A stretch of 64,000 bases of DNA, taken from contig NZ_CP021106.3 of assembly GCF_000355765.4 (NCBI RefSeq), positions 2,823,137 through 2,887,136 on the forward strand, in the 5' to 3' direction. This DNA is from Nitrosospira lacus (GTDB lineage Bacteria > Pseudomonadota > Gammaproteobacteria > Burkholderiales > Nitrosomonadaceae). A program made the translations under genes and the position numbers. The notes below the pieces were generated by a model that had not been told where the DNA came from, searched no databases, and was given only the letters and a program-made list of their open reading frames with translations. Within the stretch, counting starts at the first letter, position 1. The number at the start of each line of letters is the position of its first letter. Shown piece after piece: positions 1 to 8,165 of this stretch.

Positions 1-900
1 AGTCATCAAGTGCTGCCCTTTTCCACCGGGGTGATCATGGAGCCCCTGCCGCTGGAAAAAATTATCACGGGTTTGCCCGCGGCGGTAGCCGATCTCAAGC
101 CGGACAACTGGTTCGCTGCCTCCCAGGCAATCATGACAACCGATATCGTCCCCAAGGCGGTCTCGAAACAGATTTCACTCGACGGCATGACCGTGACTGT
201 TACCGGCATTGCAAAAGGCTCCGGGATGATCCATCCCAACATGGCGACGATGCTGAGTTATATAGCCACCGATGCGGCCTTGACTCAACCGCTGTTGGAG
301 GAAATCGTGCGGCATGCGGCAGCCAAGTCATTTAACCGCATCACCGTGGACGGCGATACATCCACTAATGACGCTTTCATTCTGATTGGCACGGGTCGTG
401 CGGGCAATCAAGCCATCGTGGATAAAGCAAGCCCCGGATTCACCGCACTGCAAGATGCGGTAACAGAAGTTGCGGCGTGGCTTGCGCAAGCGATCGTGCG
501 TGATGGCGAGGGGGCCACCAAGTTCATTACCATACGGATTGAAGGAGGCAGGACACCGGACGAATGCAACCAAGCCGCATACGCCATTGCTCGCTCACCA
601 CTCGTTAAAACCGCTTTCTTTGCATCTGATCCCAATCTGGGCCGAATACTCGCGGCCATTGGTTATGCGGGCATAAACGGACTTGACGTGAACAGGTTGC
701 AGCTCTATCTGGATGATGTATTGGTTGCAGAGAATGGAGGGAGGGCATCCGGCTACCGGGAACAGGACGGCCAGCGAGTGATGAAACAATCGGAAATCAC
801 CGTACGGGTTGTGCTTGATCGGGGATCGGCATCTACCACGATATGGACCTGCGATCTGTCTTATGATTATGTAAAGATCAATGCGGATTATCGAAGCTAG
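1..900 (+). CDS. argJ: Bifunctional ornithine acetyltransferase / N-acetylglutamate synthase, 5' end missing
   Basis: The reading frame is already open at base 1 and carries the C-terminal two thirds or so of ArgJ. The enzyme moves acetyl from N-acetylornithine to glutamate, closing the acetyl cycle of arginine synthesis in the cytoplasm. The conserved self-cleavage stretch [14 protein letters not shown] is present; the Thr of MATML (codon 247-249) becomes the N-terminal nucleophile of the beta chain after autoproteolysis. The C-terminus is intact (ends at TAG 898-900) and two strong hairpins follow at 971-1078. The true start lies upstream of the window, so the GTG at 10 is not the start. 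The family assignment is sure; whether the enzyme is mono- or bifunctional cannot be told from the sequence. Confidence 0.95.
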   Translation, partial: SHQVLPFSTGVIMEPLPLEKIITGLPAAVADLKPDNWFAASQAIMTTDIVPKAVSKQISLDGMTVTVTGIAKGSGMIHPNMATMLSYIATDAALTQPLLEEIVRHAAAKSFNRITVDGDTSTNDAFILIGTGRAGNQAIVDKASPGFTALQDAVTEVAAWLAQAIVRDGEGATKFITIRIEGGRTPDECNQAAYAIARSPLVKTAFFASDPNLGRILAAIGYAGINGLDVNRLQLYLDDVLVAENGGRASGYREQDGQRVMKQSEITVRVVLDRGSASTTIWTCDLSYDYVKINADYRS

Positions 901-970
901 CGATACACCCGTAACACCCGTAAGCAATAATCAGCGGAGCAAGGCGGGGCCGAAAGCCAATCGCATAAAC

Positions 971-1007
971 AGGGCCGCTGTGCGCCGACAAGGCGCGCAA
1001 CGGCCCT
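971..1007. terminator. Long hairpin downstream of argJ
   Basis: A 16-base arm (971-986) pairs with 992-1007 with a single mismatch and one G-T wobble around a 5-base loop. It lies 70 bases after the argJ stop. The following CCCTTTC is only mildly pyrimidine-rich, so it is a terminator by position rather than a textbook intrinsic one. Confidence 0.45.
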
Positions 1008-1047
1008 GCCCTTTCAACGGCTTACCCGCGCCCTCGAGTCTTATCAT

Positions 1048-1078
1048 CGATGCTGGCCGGACAAAGCGGCCAGCATCG
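1048..1078. terminator. Perfect 12-bp hairpin between convergent genes
   Basis: Bases 1048-1059 and 1067-1078 form a perfect 12-bp GC-rich stem with a 7-base loop. The stem is followed on the plus strand by GGGCTATTTCTATT. It sits between the converging argJ and the EF-hand gene, whose stop is 9 bases away, and may serve both. Confidence 0.6.
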
Positions 1079-1086
1079 GGCTATTT

Positions 1087-1566
1087 CTATTCGCCCATGG
1101 GTTTCATGTGCTGCAAGTTTTTCCCACCCCATCCCGCCTCGTATTCACCGGCCAGCGGAGATTGATCACCGGACCCGTAGCCCTGCCCGGATCGGCTCGA
1201 ATGATCGCGCCTATGCTTCATTCTCATTTTATTCGCCTCATCCTTGTCGATATACCCATCTCCGTTGGTATCCATTCTTTCAAACATCAACTGACTATGA
1301 CGAGCATGTTCTTCCTTGCTGACCCGGCCATCTTTATCAGTATCCGCCATGGACATTCCACACCGGCCTTCACCGGACTTCTTTTCACCATATCCTTCCT
1401 TTTTACTGCCCTCATGATACTCCGCCACCATGTAGCCTTTACCTAGAGATTGCACGGCGAAAGGGCTCTCCCCCGCGGAGGCGATGGGTGCAGCGCCAAG
1501 CACGGCGGCAATAGCGGTTCCAAGAGCGAGAGAGCTGATTGATTTTTTGCTGGGCATATTATTCAT
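1087..1566 (-). CDS. Secreted EF-hand protein with HvfA-like EGRCG motif
   Basis: A 159-aa exported protein. Residues 1-31 are a Sec signal peptide (Lys-rich start, Ala-rich core, ending ASA). The mature start PFAVQSLGKGYMVAE and the later motif GEGRCG resemble HvfA / low-complexity EGKCG proteins, whose Cys residues are modified into metal-binding groups by partner enzymes in other bacteria. Two canonical EF-hand loops follow: DTDKDGRVSKEE and DTNGDGYIDKDE (about residues 75-86 and 98-109), so calcium binding is likely. The tail is Lys/Arg/Gly-rich. No HvfB/HvfC (DUF692/DUF2063) partners are in the window. An SD-like GGAGAA precedes the ATG. The EF-hand call is firm; the metallophore link rests on one motif and is tentative. 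Confidence 0.8.
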   Translation of the reverse strand: MNNMPSKKSISSLALGTAIAAVLGAAPIASAGESPFAVQSLGKGYMVAEYHEGSKKEGYGEKKSGEGRCGMSMADTDKDGRVSKEEHARHSQLMFERMDTNGDGYIDKDEANKMRMKHRRDHSSRSGQGYGSGDQSPLAGEYEAGWGGKNLQHMKPMGE

Positions 1567-1866
1567 GGTATTTTCTCCTGTAGGTGGTACTTGGTTTGGA
1601 TAACAAGCTTTTGAAACAGCATGCGCTTACCGACCCGCTTGCCGTTTTGTGGTAACTCATTAGCAAGATCCTTTTTTAAAGATCCGCACATGAGCAATCT
1701 GTTACGCTTCTATAAACCGCTACCCTTGCGGATGCTGCCGTAACATACTAAATTGTCTTGTTTTCCGAGATACTGTTCAGTACGATAACGCACATAAGGC
1801 AAATACTGGAGTGCAGCACCAGGCTCCAGAATCCCGCCCTTCAGATATCCATTCACTATTGATCAC
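1567..1866. other. Divergent intergenic region
   Basis: No gene is seen in these 300 bases between the minus-strand EF-hand gene and the plus-strand DUF815 gene. They must hold both promoters. A small AT-rich dyad (GATCCTTTTTTAAAGATC, near 1667) is the only visible structure. Confidence 0.5.
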
Positions 1867-2745
1867 ATGAATAACTGGGACACGCTATACGGCCGCGCCG
1901 AAATACTGCTCTCCCGGCTGGAGGGACTGCTATCCATTGAGCAGCCTGACCCTGGCTGGGATACGGCGGTTGCATTCCGCTGGCGAAAATACGGTCATAT
2001 CGGATTCATACAGCCAGTCGCCCACCCTCATCACGTTACGCTTGATGCATTGCGGGGCGTCGAGCGGCAAAAAGAACTTTTGGACCGGAACACTCGTCAG
2101 TTCGTGCAGGGCTATCCCGCGAATAATGCGCTGCTCACGGGCGCGCGGGGTACGGGCAAGTCGTCGCTGGTGAAGGCAATGCTTAATAAGTATGCCCCTG
2201 CGGGATTACGTCTAATTGAAGTGGAAAAGCATGACCTCACCGGTTTGCACGATATCGTCGAAAAGATATGCCAGCGCCCCGAGCGCTTCATTCTGTATTG
2301 CGACGACCTGTCGTTCGAGTCGGATGAGCCTGGCTACAAGACGTTGAAGGTGGTGCTGGACGGTTCCATCGCCACCGCTTCCGAGAATGTTCTGGTCTAC
2401 GCCACTTCCAATCGCCGTCACCTGATGCCGGAATCCATGAGGGACAATCTGGATACGCGGCATATCGAGGGAGAAATCCATCCCAGTGAATCGGTCGAGG
2501 AGAAAATTTCGTTGTCGGAACGCTTCGGTCTATGGTTATCATTCTATCCTTTCGATCAGGACGAGTACCTGGATATTGCTAGCCAGTGGCTCGCCTATTT
2601 TGGAATCAGGGAAATGACTCCTCATGCACGTGAAGCGGCGCTGCAATGGGCGCTGGGGCGTGGTTCGCGGAGTGGGCGCGTCGCATGGCAGTTCGCGCGT
2701 GACTGGACAGGGAAACGGAAAACGGAATTCGGCGGGGAGCGGTAA
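1867..2745 (+). CDS. DUF815 family AAA ATPase
   Basis: A 292-aa cytoplasmic ATPase of the DUF815 family. The P-loop GARGTGKSSL lies at residues 92-101, a Walker B-like ILYCDDLSFE at 142-151 and a sensor-1-type YATSNRRHL around 178-186. An RSGR motif near residue 273 resembles the usual C-terminal sensor region. The family is widespread in proteobacteria and has no agreed function. Length matches the family. The gene ends 15 bases before the Nudix-ThiE gene, so the two are probably co-transcribed. Confidence 0.88.
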   Translation: MNNWDTLYGRAEILLSRLEGLLSIEQPDPGWDTAVAFRWRKYGHIGFIQPVAHPHHVTLDALRGVERQKELLDRNTRQFVQGYPANNALLTGARGTGKSSLVKAMLNKYAPAGLRLIEVEKHDLTGLHDIVEKICQRPERFILYCDDLSFESDEPGYKTLKVVLDGSIATASENVLVYATSNRRHLMPESMRDNLDTRHIEGEIHPSESVEEKISLSERFGLWLSFYPFDQDEYLDIASQWLAYFGIREMTPHAREAALQWALGRGSRSGRVAWQFARDWTGKRKTEFGGER

Positions 2746-2760
2746 GAAATTCCTTCCGGC

Positions 2761-3702
2761 ATGTTTCATCCTTCTGATATCGTTGAGGTAGCCGCTGCGG
2801 TCATTACCCGGCTTGATGGCGGCTTCCTTCTTGCCCGCAGGCCCGCGGGCAAGCCCTATGCCGGCTACTGGGAATTTCCCGGCGGCAAGGTGAAGCCCGA
2901 TGAACCGCTGTTGCATGCCCTCAAGCGCGAGCTGATGGAAGAACTGGGCATATATGTCGAACACGCCTATCCCTGGATCACCCGCACCTTTACCTATCCT
3001 CATGCCACCGTGCGCCTGCATTTTTATCGCGTGGTGCAATGGCATGGCGAACCGTACCCTCATGAGAACCAGGAGCTGTCGTGGCAGTTTTCAAACAATG
3101 TCGCGGTTGAACCCATGCTGCCTGCTAATGCACCCGTATTGCGAGCGCTTGATCTGCCACCGGTTTACGCAATTACCAACGCGATGGAAGTGGGTACGAA
3201 CCTTTCTTTGCAACAGATAAGGCACGCGGTGGAAGGGGGGGCGCGCCTGGTGCAAGTGCGTGAAAAGGAGATGACGCACGAGTCGTTGCATGTTTTTGCC
3301 GGTGAAGTAGTTGCATTGGCTCATCGTTACGGCGCCAAGGTTTTAATAAACGGTGATATTGGCTTGTGCCGCGAAGCTGGCGCGGATGGAATCCATTTCC
3401 CGTCAGCACAATTGATGAATATTACGGAACTGCCCGGCATCGACTTGTGCGGGGCGTCCTGTCACAATGCGGAAGAGCTTTCTCAAGCCGAGCGATTAGG
3501 GATGAGTTTTGCTGTACTCGCGCCAGTGCTGCCAACACAGAGTCATCCCGAAGCGCAAACGCTGGGGTGGCGAAAATTCGCCACCCTCGTTCGGGGATGC
3601 TCGCTTCCAGTATACGCGTTGGGTGGCTTGCGCCAGGACGATTTAACCACGGCATGGGAGCATGGCGGCCATGGCATCGCCATGATGCGGGCTATTGGGT
3701 AG
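2761..3702 (+). CDS. Nudix hydrolase fused to thiamine-phosphate-synthase-like domain
   Basis: A 313-aa two-domain protein. Residues 1-130 form a MutT-type Nudix domain with a complete Nudix box (G-x5-E-x7-RE-L-x-EE-x-G, residues 42-64), expected to hydrolyse damaged nucleotides such as 8-oxo-dGTP. Residues 135-313 are a ThiE-like TIM-barrel (starts YAITNAMEVG; LVQVREKEM; GADGIHFPS; YALGGL). This fusion is common in beta- and gammaproteobacteria. The ThiE half is often thought not to make thiamine phosphate, so a full ThiE role is uncertain. The ATG at 2761 directly follows the DUF815 gene. Confidence 0.9.
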   Translation: MFHPSDIVEVAAAVITRLDGGFLLARRPAGKPYAGYWEFPGGKVKPDEPLLHALKRELMEELGIYVEHAYPWITRTFTYPHATVRLHFYRVVQWHGEPYPHENQELSWQFSNNVAVEPMLPANAPVLRALDLPPVYAITNAMEVGTNLSLQQIRHAVEGGARLVQVREKEMTHESLHVFAGEVVALAHRYGAKVLINGDIGLCREAGADGIHFPSAQLMNITELPGIDLCGASCHNAEELSQAERLGMSFAVLAPVLPTQSHPEAQTLGWRKFATLVRGCSLPVYALGGLRQDDLTTAWEHGGHGIAMMRAIG

Positions 3703-3757
3703 ATATTATTTTTAATGAAGGGAAAGCTGCGTAAATATGCCAACCTTGAACCCCTCT

Positions 3758-3943
3758 CTATTCCTCATCCTTCAATGCCTCACCCTCTTGTTTCTCCGCT
3801 TCTGGAATGCGGTAGGATTCTGCGGCCCACTCCCCCAGGTCGATCATCTTGCAGCGCTCCGAGCAAAACGGGCGATAACGATTGGCGTTAGTCCAGATAA
3901 CGATCCTGCCGCACCGGGGGCAATTGACGACGGGTTGCTTCAT
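3758..3943 (-). CDS. yacG: DNA gyrase inhibitor YacG
   Basis: A 61-aa zinc-finger protein of the YacG family. The signature Cys pairs CPRC (residues 9-12) and CSERC (28-32) bind one zinc. YacG binds the GyrB C-terminal region and inhibits gyrase in E. coli. The acidic tail ([12 protein letters not shown]) is usual. It converges on the Nudix-ThiE gene with a gap of 55 bases, as found in many betaproteobacteria. Confidence 0.93.
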   Translation of the reverse strand: MKQPVVNCPRCGRIVIWTNANRYRPFCSERCKMIDLGEWAAESYRIPEAEKQEGEALKDEE

Positions 3944-4266
3944 TTAACCTGAATCCGGCAGAGAAACTTCTGTCTGTGAAAGCATTCATGACTCCACCAG
4001 GCAACGCTATCCAATGCCGTGGAATCCGCTCGGAGATCCTAAAAATATTATAGATTAAAATGGGGAATCCGCGAAGATTCGCCTTGTACAGATGACCAGA
4101 GCGAGTATAGGCCAGAAAAAATGAGTCAAGACCCTCACGATTTCCGCCGTGCAATCAATATGTTTTCTTATCAATATTTATTTTCCAATACATACTATGC
4201 TAAAATGGTTAAGTTTTTTACAAGTTTTCTTTAAAACTTACAAACCGGAAAACGGGACTGCAAAAT
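3944..4266. promoter_or_regulatory. Divergent yacG / petA intergenic region
   Basis: No gene is seen here. The last 120 bases before petA are AT-rich and hold a plausible extended -10 (TATGCTAAAAT, around 4195-4206), but no convincing -35 box can be assigned by eye. Confidence 0.35.
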
Positions 4267-4872
4267 ATGGCAGATTTTGAAAAAAAACAGGAAATGAATA
4301 GTCGGCGGCGTTTCCTTATCGCCGCAACTTCGGTGGCAGGCACGATCGCAACCGCCGCTGTCGCAACACCCTTCGTGATGAGCATGATGCCCAGTGAACG
4401 CGCCAAGGCGGCAGGGGCACCGGTTGAGGTGGATCTCAGCAAGCTCGAGCCGGGCATGCTATTGATGGTGGAATGGCGTGGCAAGGTTGTGTGGATATTG
4501 GACCGCACCCCCGACATGCTGGCCAGCCTGAAGCAGCTTGACGGTCAGGTCGCCGACCCTAAATCGGAAAAGCCCCAGCAGCCTGCTTACGCACAGAATG
4601 AAACCCGCTCCATCAAGCCGGCAATTCTGGTCGTGGAAGGTGTCTGCACCCATCTGGGATGTTCCCCCGTTTATCGCAAGGACATTGCTCCCGCGGATCT
4701 CGGAGCCGACTGGCTGGGTGGTTTTTTCTGTCCCTGCCATGGTTCCAAATTCGACCTGGCGGGCCGCGTCTACAAAAGTGTTCCCGCGCCGACCAACCTG
4801 GTTGTCCCCCCCCATACATATTTGAGCGACAATCTCCTGTTGATCGGGTCTGATCGTAAGGAGTCCGCATAA
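4267..4872 (+). CDS. petA: Ubiquinol-cytochrome c reductase, Rieske iron-sulfur subunit
   Basis: A 201-aa Rieske protein of the bc1 complex (complex III); it takes electrons from ubiquinol in the periplasm and passes them to cytochrome c1. The N-terminus has a twin-arginine signal-anchor (NSRRRFLIAA, residues 11-20, then a hydrophobic stretch to about 41). The cluster ligands are CTHLGC (127-132) and CPCHGS (155-160). It is the first gene of petABC; its stop TAA overlaps the petB ATG by one base, which points to translational coupling. In an ammonia oxidiser this complex would sit on the route between ubiquinol and the terminal oxidase. Confidence 0.97.
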   Translation: MADFEKKQEMNSRRRFLIAATSVAGTIATAAVATPFVMSMMPSERAKAAGAPVEVDLSKLEPGMLLMVEWRGKVVWILDRTPDMLASLKQLDGQVADPKSEKPQQPAYAQNETRSIKPAILVVEGVCTHLGCSPVYRKDIAPADLGADWLGGFFCPCHGSKFDLAGRVYKSVPAPTNLVVPPHTYLSDNLLLIGSDRKESA

Positions 4873-6119
4873 TGAGCAAGCGACTGGATTCAATGGTGGA
4901 ATGGCTGGATGCACGTTTTCCTTTGACCGAGACCTGGAAGTACCATCTCGCCGAATATTACGCACCGAAAAACTTCAATTTCTGGTACTACTTCGGTTCG
5001 CTTGCCTTCCTCGTGCTGGTGAATCAGCTTCTCACCGGCATTTTTCTCACCATGAACTACAAGCCGGACGCCAGCATGGCATTCGCCTCGGTCGAATACA
5101 TCATGCGAGACGTGGACTTCGGCTGGCTGATCCGCTACATGCACTCCACCGGCGCATCCATGTTCTTCGTGGTGGTCTACCTGCATATGTTTCGCGGAAT
5201 GATGTATGGTTCCTACCGCAAGCCGCGCGAGCTCCTCTGGTTGATCGGCATGGGCATTTTCTTCATCTTGATGATGCTGGCGTTCACGGGATACATTCTG
5301 CCGTGGGGCCAGATGTCCTACTGGGGCGCCCAGGTGATCATCAGCATGATTGGCGCAATCCCGGTGATTGGACAAACCCTTTCCAACTGGATCCTGGGCG
5401 ATTTCATGCTGTCGGACGCCGCGCTCAACCGTTTCTTCGCCTATCATGTGGTGACCCTGCCAGTCCTGCTTGTGACGCTGGTATTCGTCCATGTCGTCGC
5501 ATTGCATGAAGTCGGTTCGAATAATCCGGACGGCATTGAAATCAAGGCGAACAAGGATCCGGTCACCCATATTCCGGTGGATGGAATCCCCTTTCATCCG
5601 TATTACACGGTGAAGGATATTTTCGGAGTGGTCGGATTTTTAATTGTGTTCTGCGGCATCATATTTTTTGCACCGGAGATGGGCGGTTATTTCCTTGAAT
5701 ACAATAACTTCATTCCAGCCAATACGCTCCAAACCCCCGATCACATCGCGCCGGTATGGTATTTCACCCCATACTACTCGATGCTGCGGGCGGTTACCGT
5801 CAACTTTCTCTGGATAGACGCAAAACTCTGGGGCATCGTGCTGATGGGCGCTTCGGTCGCAATCTTTGCCCTGCTGCCCTGGCTGGACCGCAGTCCCGTA
5901 AAGTCGATCCGCTATAAGGGGCCTTATTTCAAGATCGCCCTCACGCTTTTTGTCATTAGCGTTTTTGTGCTCGGCTGGCTCGGCACGAAATCGCCCACCC
6001 CGCTCTATACGCTGCTGGCACAAATATTCACGGTCATCTACTTCGCCTTCTTCGTTCTTATGCCGTGGTACAGCAAGATAGACAAAACCAAGCCTGAGCC
6101 GACAAGAGTGAAAGAATGA
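4872..6119 (+). CDS. petB: Cytochrome b of the bc1 complex
   Basis: A 415-aa integral membrane cytochrome b. It carries the two b hemes and both quinone sites. The heme-bearing helices are seen in RYMHSTGASMFFVVVYLH (about residues 89-106) and AYHVVTLPVLL through VFVHVVALHEVGS; the Qo motif region PEMGGYF is present (E at about residue 270). Length fits the fused b6/subunit-IV-type cytochrome b of proteobacteria. It overlaps petA by one base and petC by four (ATGA). Confidence 0.97.
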   Translation: MSKRLDSMVEWLDARFPLTETWKYHLAEYYAPKNFNFWYYFGSLAFLVLVNQLLTGIFLTMNYKPDASMAFASVEYIMRDVDFGWLIRYMHSTGASMFFVVVYLHMFRGMMYGSYRKPRELLWLIGMGIFFILMMLAFTGYILPWGQMSYWGAQVIISMIGAIPVIGQTLSNWILGDFMLSDAALNRFFAYHVVTLPVLLVTLVFVHVVALHEVGSNNPDGIEIKANKDPVTHIPVDGIPFHPYYTVKDIFGVVGFLIVFCGIIFFAPEMGGYFLEYNNFIPANTLQTPDHIAPVWYFTPYYSMLRAVTVNFLWIDAKLWGIVLMGASVAIFALLPWLDRSPVKSIRYKGPYFKIALTLFVISVFVLGWLGTKSPTPLYTLLAQIFTVIYFAFFVLMPWYSKIDKTKPEPTRVKE

Positions 6120-6853
6120 GAAAAATAACACAGATCTTATTTATTTTTTGCCTGGCTCCCCTTGTCGCATTTGCCAGCGGTCCTGAAATGAAACTGGATA
6201 AGGCACCCATTCATCCAGCCGACAAGCTATCGCTGCAACGCGGCGCACAGGCTTTTGCCAACTATTGCCTGACCTGTCACAGCACCGAATACATGCGCTA
6301 CAACCGGCTAAGAGACCTCGATCTCAGCGAGAATCAGATCAGCGATAACCTCATATTTACCGGGCAGAAAGTAGGCGAGCTCATGACGGTTGCCATGAGG
6401 AAAAAAGAAGCCAAACAGTGGTTCGGTGTAGCTCCACCCGATCTGTCTGTAATTGCCCGCTCGCGTGGCGCAGACTGGCTCTACACCTATCTTCGCAAGT
6501 TTTATCGTGATGAGTCCACAGCCACGGGCTGGAATAACCTTTTATTTGATAAGGTTGCCATGCCCCATGCACTCTATCAGTTGCAAGGAATACAATCGGT
6601 TGCGGTTAAAACCGTTGATGACGGCCACGGTGGAAAACATGAAGTCAAGGAATTGAAACAGGACGCACCGGGTACGCTTTCGAAAACCGAATATGACATG
6701 TATATCGCAGATCTGGTGAACTATCTGGTTTACGTAGGGGAACCCGCAGCCACAAAACGGGTACAATTGGGAATTATCGTCATGCTCTTCCTGTTTGCCA
6801 TGCTGGGACTGACTTATGCCCTGAAACAAGAGTACTGGAGAGATATCCATTGA
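6116..6853 (+). CDS. petC: Cytochrome c1 of the bc1 complex
   Basis: A 245-aa c-type cytochrome with a signal peptide (residues 1-20), one heme site CLTCH (51-55) and a single C-terminal membrane anchor (about 218-236, ending LKQEYWRDIH). It takes electrons from the Rieske cluster. Last gene of the petABC operon; start overlaps petB by ATGA. The next gene, sspA, begins 55 bases on and is often next to petC in betaproteobacteria. Confidence 0.96.
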   Translation: MRKITQILFIFCLAPLVAFASGPEMKLDKAPIHPADKLSLQRGAQAFANYCLTCHSTEYMRYNRLRDLDLSENQISDNLIFTGQKVGELMTVAMRKKEAKQWFGVAPPDLSVIARSRGADWLYTYLRKFYRDESTATGWNNLLFDKVAMPHALYQLQGIQSVAVKTVDDGHGGKHEVKELKQDAPGTLSKTEYDMYIADLVNYLVYVGEPAATKRVQLGIIVMLFLFAMLGLTYALKQEYWRDIH

Positions 6854-6908
6854 TCATTTCACTTCCATCGAAAGTGCCTAGTCCAATTATGCGGGAAAGT
6901 AATAAGTC

Positions 6909-7508
6909 ATGATGACGCTGTACTCAGCCACCACTTGCCCATTCAGCCATCGCTGCCGTATCGTGCTGTATGAAAAGGGAATGGATTTCCAGATTATTGA
7001 TGTCGATCTTCACAACAAGCCCGAAGATCTGGCGGTCATGACCCCCTATAGCCGGGTTCCGGTACTGGTGGAACGCGATCTCATTTTGTATGAATCCAAT
7101 ATCATCAACGAATATATTGATGACCGCTTCCCACATCCGCAGCTCATGCCCGCTGATCCGGTAATGCGTGCCCGCGCACGGCTGTTTCTGCATCGCTTCG
7201 AGCAGGAACTTTTTTGCCATATCGACTCTGTCGAGAGCAGCAATCAGAAAACAGCGGATAAGGCGCGCGCGACGATCCGCGATAATCTGACGGTGATTGC
7301 ACCGGTATTTGTCAAACAGAAATACATGCTGGGAGACGAGTTTTCCATGCTCGATGTAGCGATTGCGCCACTTCTCTGGCGACTCGATCATTATGGCATT
7401 CAGCTGCCCAAGCAAGCCGCGCCGCTATTGAAATTTGCCGAGCGCCTGTTCAGCAGACCGGCGTTCATTGACGCGCTCACCGCTTCCGAGAAGGCGATGC
7501 GCAAATGA
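6909..7508 (+). CDS. sspA: Stringent starvation protein A / GST-fold RNA polymerase-associated protein
   Basis: A 199-aa glutathione-S-transferase-fold protein. The thioredoxin-like half starts MTLYSATTCPFSHRCRIVL and carries SRVPVLVERDLILYESNII, as in SspA. In E. coli SspA binds RNA polymerase during starvation and acid stress and lacks GST activity. The pairing with sspB (4-base overlap) and the place after petC support SspA over a general GST. ATG 6909 is followed by a second ATG; either could be used. Confidence 0.92.
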   Translation: MMTLYSATTCPFSHRCRIVLYEKGMDFQIIDVDLHNKPEDLAVMTPYSRVPVLVERDLILYESNIINEYIDDRFPHPQLMPADPVMRARARLFLHRFEQELFCHIDSVESSNQKTADKARATIRDNLTVIAPVFVKQKYMLGDEFSMLDVAIAPLLWRLDHYGIQLPKQAAPLLKFAERLFSRPAFIDALTASEKAMRK

Positions 7509-7933
7509 AAGAGCGTTCCACCAAACCCTATCTGATTCGCGCTATTTACGAATGGTGCTCCGATAGCGGTTACACCCCTTATCTATCGGTCAAGGTGGAT
7601 GCCCAGACTCGTGTACCCACCGAATTTGTGAAAAACGGTGAGATCATACTCAACATCAGTTTTGATGCGGCACATCATCTTACGTTGGGTAACGATTTAA
7701 TCCAGTTTTCTGCCCGCTTCGGCGGCTTATCGCAAGAAATCTCAATACCGGTTAATGCGGTTCAGGGAATTTTTGCCAAGGAAACCACACAGGGTATTCT
7801 TTTCCCGCCGGAGGGTGAGGCAGATGCGGTACAACCCGAGAATGGCATTGAGAATCCGGATAAGCCACCGTCATCAACTCAAATCTCGCCCGCACCTGCT
7901 GGTAAAAAGCGCCGTTTCCAGGTTATCAAATAA
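7505..7933 (+). CDS. sspB: ClpXP protease specificity-enhancing factor SspB
   Basis: A 142-aa adaptor that binds ssrA-tagged proteins and delivers them to ClpXP. The SspB fold is clear in KPYLIRAIYEWC, the FVKNGEIILNISFDA strand and the FSARFGG loop. A flexible, acidic and Pro-rich linker (about 100-130) leads to the short basic ClpX-binding tail GKKRRFQVIK at the very C-terminus, as in E. coli. It overlaps sspA by four bases. Confidence 0.93.
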   Translation: MKERSTKPYLIRAIYEWCSDSGYTPYLSVKVDAQTRVPTEFVKNGEIILNISFDAAHHLTLGNDLIQFSARFGGLSQEISIPVNAVQGIFAKETTQGILFPPEGEADAVQPENGIENPDKPPSSTQISPAPAGKKRRFQVIK

Positions 7934-7967
7934 TTCCCGCTTGTTTCTGCAGCGCCTCCTCACAAGT

Positions 7968-7996
7968 TTGCTCCCTCGCTTCCCAGTCTCTATAAT
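7968..7996 (+). promoter_or_regulatory. Sigma-70 promoter of tRNA-Thr
   Basis: TTGCTC (7968-7973), a 17-base spacer and a perfect TATAAT (7991-7996) end 9 bases before the first tRNA base. This is the clearest housekeeping promoter in the window. Confidence 0.8.
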
Positions 7997-8005
7997 TACA
8001 CCCGC

Positions 8006-8081
8006 GCCGGCATAGCTCAGTTGGTAGAGCAGCTGATTTGTAATCAGAAGGTCCCGAGTTCGACTCTTGGTGTCGGCACCA
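8006..8081 (+). tRNA. tRNA-Thr (anticodon TGT)
   Basis: A 76-base cloverleaf. The acceptor arm GCCGGCA pairs with TGTCGGC (one G-T), the D arm holds AGCTCAGTTGGTAGAGC, the anticodon arm CTGATTTGTAATCAG exposes TGT, and the T arm has GTTCGACTC. The CCA end is encoded. Genes of foreign look begin right after it. Confidence 0.97.
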
Positions 8082-8104
8082 ATAAAAACAGCTAGTTAAG
8101 TATT

Positions 8105-8138
8105 AATTGGAGGGTATTGTATGTTGACCCCTCCAATT
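8105..8138 (+). terminator. Likely terminator of tRNA-Thr
   Basis: A perfect 10-bp inverted repeat (AATTGGAGGG at 8105-8114, CCCTCCAATT at 8129-8138) has a 14-base loop and is followed by TT and an A-rich stretch. It starts 24 bases after the tRNA. It could equally be an operator for the gene at 8166. Confidence 0.5.
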
Positions 8139-8165
8139 TTAAGTAAATCATAGTAAAATTCCAAC

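Noticed and set aside
4890-5597. 235-codon minus-strand frame rich in His
   Set aside because: Antisense of cytochrome b; the His come from the complementary bases of membrane codons.
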